64,000 bases of DNA from CAYVOV01 sp964453525 (GTDB taxonomy: Bacteria; Chloroflexota; Dehalococcoidia; Dehalococcoidales; UBA2162): contig CAYVOV010000018.1 of the NCBI GenBank assembly GCA_964453525.1, positions 1 to 64,000 of the forward strand, given 5' to 3'. The position numbers and the translations under genes are program-made. Below are positions 60,064 through 64,000 of this stretch, one piece after another; the stretch's first letter is position 1, and each line of letters begins with the position of its first letter. The notes below the pieces were generated by a model. It did no database searches and was not told the DNA's origin. It worked only from the letters and a program-made list of their open reading frames with translations.

Positions 60064-60441
60064 ATTTGGAAATGTCATTACCTCAAATTAGCTTCAGATT
60101 CCCAATATACTTGTGGAATCGCTTTCTGTTCAGGCTCGATTAAGCGGTAATAGTATTCCCTAATTTCGCAATTGGACTGAACACATGAAAAAGCACAGAA
60201 TAGCACCAAATATCCACGGATGGAGAGAGTCTACGGAGACTCTTTTGACAATACCAAAGTCGACATCGTAAAGTTAATAATACCTTTAGGAACCTAATAA
60301 GAAATGGAATAAAAACACTATTAAGTGTCGGCTTCCTGTTGGTTTGCCTTTGCTAATTTCAATAAGCAACCAGCTTGGAAGCGGTGAATTGACGAAGGAA
60401 CCGGCCATTGAGCCGGTTCTCCGTTTTAATAGGAGGATATT
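60064..60441. other. intergenic region after tRNA-Glu
   Basis: No gene. GGAGAGAGTCTACGGAGACTC near 60220-60241 can form a hairpin. A terminator-like hairpin follows at 60398-60428. It begins the small island bounded by tRNA-Glu. Confidence 0.5.
60398..60428 (+). terminator. hairpin upstream of the oxidoreductase gene
   Basis: GAACCGGC (60398-60405), loop CATTGA, GCCGGTTC (60412-60419), then TCCGTTTT. It lies 14 bp before the next gene's start, so it may act as an attenuator. Confidence 0.6.
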
Positions 60442-61422
60442 ATGAAAGCTGTTGTGTGCACCAAATACGGGTCACCGGATGTTCTCCAGTTGCAAGAGAT
60501 TGAAAAACCTGTCCCCAAAGACAATGAAGTGCTGATAAAAATCCATGCTACAACGGTAACGAAGTACGACTGCTGGCAACGAAGTTCTACCGCTCCCCCA
60601 GGGTTCTGGCTTCTCAGCCGGATATATTCGGGCTTGTTAAAACCAAAGAAAACCATACTTGGGACCGAACTGGCCGGAGAAGTCGAATCAGTCGGAAAGG
60701 ATGTAACCCAATTCAAGGCAGGTGACCAAGTTTTTGGATACCCGGGGATGAACCTAGGTGCCTATACTGAGTACATTTGCTTACCAGAAGACGGAGCGGT
60801 GACGATAAAGCCTGCCAATGCGACATATGAGGAAGCCGCTTCTGCTCTTCAGGGTCCGTTAACTGCACTCTATTTCCTTAAAAAAGGAAATGTCCAGAAA
60901 GGACAAAAGGTCCTGATTTATGGAGCTTCAGGGGGTGTAGGAAGTATTGCAGTGCAACTCGCCAAATACTTCGGGGCGGAAGTTACGGGAGTATGCAGTA
61001 CTGCGAAAACGGAAATGGTAAAATCCCTGGGAGCCGACAGGGTAATAGATTACGGGAAAGAGGATTTTACCAGAAGAGGAGAGACCTATGATGTAATCCT
61101 TGACACGATAGGCAAGATTCCGATATCAGGCTGTAAAAGGTCGCTGAAAGATAACGGAATCTATCTTCTTACCACGTTCGGACTGCCAAAGCTTATGCAA
61201 ATATTATGGTTTTTAATGACGAGTAGCAGGAAAGTGTTTATGGGGACTCTCCAGGAGAGAGCTGAAGATATGATCTTCCTTAGAGGCCTTATTGAGACAG
61301 GAAAGCTGAAGATAGTCATTGATAGAACCTATCCACTGGAACAGGCAGCCGGCGCCCATAGATATGTCGAATCTGGAAAAAAGAGTGGTAATGTTGTCTT
61401 AACCGTATCGCACGATATATAG
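60442..61422 (+). CDS. MDR-family NAD(P)-dependent oxidoreductase (quinone reductase-like)
   Basis: 326 residues. MKAVVCTKYGSPDVLQLQEI, the GroES-like half with LGTELAGEVESVGKDVTQFK and no zinc-ligand Cys/His set, then the Rossmann motif LIYGASGGVGSIAVQLAKYF. Zinc-free MDR enzymes reduce enones or quinones with NADPH. ATG after AGGAGGATATT. Confidence 0.92.
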   Translation: MKAVVCTKYGSPDVLQLQEIEKPVPKDNEVLIKIHATTVTKYDCWQRSSTAPPGFWLLSRIYSGLLKPKKTILGTELAGEVESVGKDVTQFKAGDQVFGYPGMNLGAYTEYICLPEDGAVTIKPANATYEEAASALQGPLTALYFLKKGNVQKGQKVLIYGASGGVGSIAVQLAKYFGAEVTGVCSTAKTEMVKSLGADRVIDYGKEDFTRRGETYDVILDTIGKIPISGCKRSLKDNGIYLLTTFGLPKLMQILWFLMTSSRKVFMGTLQERAEDMIFLRGLIETGKLKIVIDRTYPLEQAAGAHRYVESGKKSGNVVLTVSHDI

Positions 61423-61460
61423 TCAAGAACCGAAAGTAATGGGCAGAAAGGGGAGACACA

Positions 61461-61907
61461 TTGAACAAAGATAAATTTCTTACTGCACGCTGGAATAATC
61501 TACTTTCACTGGGGCTGGGGATTCCTGCACTTGCTTACGTTATAGTTGTCCTTTCTACTTCCGTAATGTCAGACTTCGCGAGTTTCATCTGGCTTGTCGT
61601 TATCGGTGTTGTTTACTGAGTAGTAGTCGAACAGCACACGAACATGCGGTTCGCATGGCTCAGACAAAAAGCTAACCGTGAAGCGCCACCCAAAAGAGTA
61701 TTCACACATCCACTCAACCTCCTTATGATGGCGTATAACATTATCTGGTGGATCCCGATAATACTTCCGTTTACGGGAGTAGTCAGTTATCATGCAGGTT
61801 TTATCGCGTTTTTTGTTGTCACACTGGTGAGGCTCATTGCCAACCTTATCAGAAATAACATTCTCAAGCTGGAGGAGGCGGAGGTATTCCCCCTACGGGC
61901 ACCTTAA
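61461..61907 (+). pseudogene. membrane protein gene interrupted by TGA
   Basis: From the TTG at 61461 (GGGGAGA upstream) the frame reads NKDKFLTARWNNLLSLGLGI, PALAYVIVVLSTSVMSDFAS, FIWLVVIGVVY, then TGA at 61617-61619, and continues in frame VVVEQHTNMRFAWLRQKANR, YNIIWWIPIILPFTG, FIAFFVVTLVRLIANLI to 61907. One protein with three or four helices is broken by a nonsense codon, perhaps from TGG. Confidence 0.75.
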
Positions 61908-61949
61908 GTATCTAATAGGCACTGCGTTTATTAGAATAGGAGGAAACTA

Positions 61950-62079
61950 TTGAAAGCGGTAGTATATCATGAACACGGCCCACCTGAAGTACTGAAATTT
62001 GAAGCAGTCCTCTTTTCTCAAAGAAAAGTTCGGAATGTTTCCAATGTGCGCTATCATAGACAAAATAAACCCCTGATTT
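61950..62079 (+). pseudogene. 5' fragment of a second MDR oxidoreductase
   Basis: TTG at 61950 after AGGAGGAAAC. MKAVVYHEHGPPEVLKFEA matches the start of MDR enzymes, then the similarity stops abruptly after about 19 residues and the frame runs into unrelated sequence. A truncated gene. Confidence 0.65.
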
Positions 62080-62267
62080 GAGGCTAATTTCTTATAACCG
62101 GGGATTAATTTTTAGTAATTTTACTGCCATTTTGCCACCAAAGGAATGAGGCTGGAAAATATCTTAGCCTCAAAACATGCTTACTTCTAATCACCTATTT
62201 TTACCGTTTTGAGGCTAAAAGTACTTTTTTTACTGAAGCCTGACAAATCAGAAGACCGTTATTTCGT
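62080..62267. repeat. intergenic region with hairpin and repeat
   Basis: TGAGGCT / AGCCTCA (about 62147-62175) forms a hairpin. 62188-62250 is matched by 63431-63493 (48 of 63 positions by my count). Confidence 0.6.
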
Positions 62268-62852
62268 CTATTCCAGCGGTAACGGTTCTGGTGGAGGTTC
62301 CGGATCAGGTCCTGGTATTACCACTGGTTTGTCCACTTTGGCAGCTGGATTGGCAACATAACTAACAGAGTCAGTGTCCGTATAGGGCATATACCAGAAG
62401 TAACCGGTTACAGTGGCGGTAATTGTATGTCTCCCCTGGGTAACTGTATAGGGCCCGATAATTACCTCTACTGACTCTCCGGGAAGCAATGAGTCCACCG
62501 GCAGGCTTATATCTCCATGGACATCGTCCGTAAGGGTAATATTTGTAAGCTCGGCAAAACTGGTGTTGGTTATAATAGACTTATACCACCAATCTGATTC
62601 TACAGTTCCCGGATTACCAGGCATATCTGAAGGTTCTGCCCAGAATTCTGTGTCGTCACATTTAACGTATAATTCAAGGTCGATGCAATTATAAGACATA
62701 TGACGTCTGTAATGATTATGGCGTTTGTAACATTCATCACGCTTGTAATTGTCATCACTCTTGTAATCGTCACTATATGCAAATGCACTGGTGACTGACA
62801 TTATTCCTAAAATCATTGCCATTATTACAGATACAACTAATGCCTTTTTCAT
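62268..62852 (-). CDS. secreted protein with CARDB/DUF11-like domain
   Basis: 194 residues. The signal peptide MKKALVVSVIMAMILGIMSV ends at SAFA. An Asp/Lys/Tyr/His-rich stretch (DDYKSDDNYKRDECYKRHNH) follows, then a beta-sandwich domain (WYKSIITNTSFAELTNITLT, LLPGESVEVIIGPYTVTQGR) and a Pro-rich C-terminus (PGPDPEPPPEPLPLE). Cell-surface or extracellular. Confidence 0.8.
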   Translation of the reverse strand: MKKALVVSVIMAMILGIMSVTSAFAYSDDYKSDDNYKRDECYKRHNHYRRHMSYNCIDLELYVKCDDTEFWAEPSDMPGNPGTVESDWWYKSIITNTSFAELTNITLTDDVHGDISLPVDSLLPGESVEVIIGPYTVTQGRHTITATVTGYFWYMPYTDTDSVSYVANPAAKVDKPVVIPGPDPEPPPEPLPLE

Positions 62853-62905
62853 ATCTACACCTCATTAAGTCTCACTTATTCTTAAAGGTACAGATGTAAC
62901 ACATC

Positions 62906-63175
62906 TTAAGCACCACATATAGATAGCAATTCCGCTATATCTTCTCGCCAGAATCTTTTACTTCCATCCGGAGTACTGCTACACGGTGTTATAATCCCGG
63001 AAACAACCCATTCTTCTACAGCAGTAACGTCAGTGCCGAAAAGCCAGGCTACTTCATCTGAAGTCAGAGTAATGATGGGGCCGCGACTATTTCTGGTGTT
63101 CAACTGCGAATAATCATCGACCAACTCTTTAATAAAATATTCTTCTTCTCTAATACGTACTTGTGTCATAACCAT
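62906..63175 (-). CDS. MerR/excisionase-like HTH protein
   Basis: 89 residues. LTSDEVAWLFGTDVTAVEEW then VVSGIITPCSSTPDGSKRFW REDIAELL is the winged HTH of MerR or excisionase type (about 39-85). Adjacent to an island boundary, so an excisionase role is plausible. Confidence 0.75.
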   Translation of the reverse strand: MVMTQVRIREEEYFIKELVDDYSQLNTRNSRGPIITLTSDEVAWLFGTDVTAVEEWVVSGIITPCSSTPDGSKRFWREDIAELLSICGA

Positions 63176-63296
63176 TGTAAATACCCCCTTGACCGGTGGT
63201 TACCGATACCTTTGCGTCTACATTAGTGCAGGCATTTATTCTTGCCTATACTCAAAAAGAAGTACCGGCGTTAATACTTTTGGATATGTTTGGTTA

Positions 63297-63329
63297 ACCA
63301 AAGGTATCACTGAGCGTGATACCTTTGGT
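63297..63329. terminator. perfect 14-bp hairpin
   Basis: ACCAAAGGTATCAC (63297-63310), loop TGAGC, complement (63316-63329). No T run; GATACCTTTG also occurs at about 63207. Confidence 0.5.
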
Positions 63330-63490
63330 GCGTCTTGGTCAATGTTTAATAAGCAGTACTGACAATTAGATTAAAAGAGTTGCTGTAAGAGGTTTAAGAA
63401 TGGAAAACTCAACTTCAAAACGTGGTTACCGCTAATTGCTTATTTATACTATTTTGAGGTTAAAAGTGCCTTTTTTGCTGTGGTCTGGTA

Positions 63491-63504
63491 AATCCCGTAT
63501 GCGC
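63491..63504 (+). repeat. att-like copy of the tRNA-Glu 3' end
   Basis: AATCCCGTATGCGC followed by ACCA, matching the tRNA-Glu 3' end at 60045-60063 except for one missing T. Chance occurrence is very unlikely. Far end of the 3.4 kb island. Confidence 0.65.
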
Positions 63505-63585
63505 ACCATACACCATTTTAGTAAACCCATACTGATATGAAGCCTTTTTGCAGTTGAATAAAAGATGGTGTATATGGTGATAGTA

Positions 63586-64000
63586 TCAGGCAATCATAAA
63601 TCGGGCTCTGAGGTTAGACATTATCAGTACCATTTCCTGTTCAGTCATTTTCGCAATCATGGTTTCAGCCAGCCTGCCGAGCAGGGGGACAGGAATACTG
63701 TATTCAATAGTGAAGGTTACTCTTGTTCTATTATCCCGGGTGCGGAGTTTGCAGGTCAGAGTACTTCTTACGCCACCTCTGGTTTCGATAATAATGGACT
63801 TATGCGGGATAATTTCGGTATATTCAGCCGTACCTCTGAAGAGTCTCCCTGCCAATTTGTATTTCCACCGACCGCTGTATCTGCCATTAGGTAAGGATTG
63901 GATATCCGTAACCTCTACCAGGCTGGGCCAGATCTCAATCAGGTTGCCAGGTTTACAGAGGTAGTTAAAGACTTTCTCCGCAGGTGCGAAAACAGTAACC
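63586..64000 (-). CDS. SRPBCC family protein, 5' end outside the window
   Basis: Partial: the frame is open to the window edge. It reads VTVFAPAEKVFNYLCKPGNL, IEIWPSLVEVTDIQSLPNGR, YKLAGRLFRGTAEYTEIIPH, ending MSNLRARFMIA. This is the START/polyketide-cyclase (SRPBCC) fold with a hydrophobic ligand cavity. The real start lies beyond position 64000. Ligand unknown. Confidence 0.85.
   Translation of the reverse strand, partial: VTVFAPAEKVFNYLCKPGNLIEIWPSLVEVTDIQSLPNGRYSGRWKYKLAGRLFRGTAEYTEIIPHKSIIIETRGGVRSTLTCKLRTRDNRTRVTFTIEYSIPVPLLGRLAETMIAKMTEQEMVLIMSNLRARFMIA

Larger units (their letters stand above)
63176..63585. other. right boundary region of the tRNA-Glu island
   Basis: No gene. It holds a 14-bp perfect hairpin (63297-63329), the repeat 63431-63493, and the tRNA-Glu 3' copy at 63491-63504. 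Confidence 0.55.

Noticed and set aside
61617..61619. Selenocysteine or recoded TGA
   Set aside because: No SECIS-like hairpin directly after it, membrane protein context, and neighbouring genes use TGA as a stop; a nonsense mutation is simpler.

Overview
The window looks like chromosomal DNA of an uncultured anaerobic Chloroflexota bacterium, most likely Dehalococcoidia. That is an inference from gene content: DUF2089 operon, paired DegV genes, a Mrp/MinD/NifX/DUF134 metal-cofactor cluster, small conserved proteins, and dispersed palindromic repeats of the kind common in those genomes. It is an assembled scaffold with one 10-N gap at 23300-23309. No rRNA, CRISPR array or cas gene is visible. 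Three intact tRNAs are present (Phe, Gln, Glu), plus a 5' fragment of a tRNA-Gly.

Layout. 1-560: end of another mobile element (GAACAG array, promoter, truncated tRNA-Gly). 0.6-8.2 kb: tRNA-Phe, an MFS transporter, an RNase HI and zinc-ribbon pair, a HicB-DinB fusion, an orphan terminase-like pair and homoserine dehydrogenase. 8.6-15.3 kb: a surface protein, a leaderless XRE regulator with its operator, DUF2851, TsaD and a peptide-binding lipoprotein. 15.5-23 kb: a DUF2089 operon, two CNNM/CorC transport paralogs, a TIGR03936 protein, a transglutaminase-like pair and TilS. 23.5-25.6 kb: a 2.09 kb IS with two passenger genes, perfect ends and an 8-bp target duplication. 25.7-37.9 kb: acyl-CoA metabolism, PadR/HAAS, two DegV, leucyl aminopeptidase, MBL hydrolase, DUF362, acylphosphatase and RNase III.

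38179-50167 is a ~12 kb integrative element inserted in a tRNA-Gln(CTG) gene. Its 40-bp attachment core is the 5' half of the tRNA. The core lies inside an open reading frame: in the excised circle an XRE-type HTH segment (right end) would be joined in frame to the tyrosine recombinase (left end). Integration therefore splits the recombinase gene and strands it beside the old host tRNA promoter. Cargo includes an AAA ATPase plus TOPRIM (DUF4276-like) pair, which is a plausible defence module; a minus-strand operon of small phage/plasmid-like genes (HNH, zinc ribbons, Sm-like proteins, a replication-type HTH); and a ~480-nt stretch with about a dozen consecutive hairpins that looks like a large structured noncoding RNA.

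50.2-64 kb: a frameshifted GNAT gene, then a zinc-ribbon/Hsp20 unit behind a strong promoter with two CIRCE operators. A long minus-strand cluster follows (DUF134 regulator with a perfect palindromic operator, DUF364, ferredoxin, DUF5320, NifX, two MinD-ferredoxin ATPases, NifX, Mrp, methyltransferase). The end holds tRNA-Glu and a small decayed island, bounded on the far side by a 14-bp copy of the tRNA-Glu 3' end, that carries an oxidoreductase, broken genes and an excisionase-like HTH. The window closes inside an SRPBCC gene.
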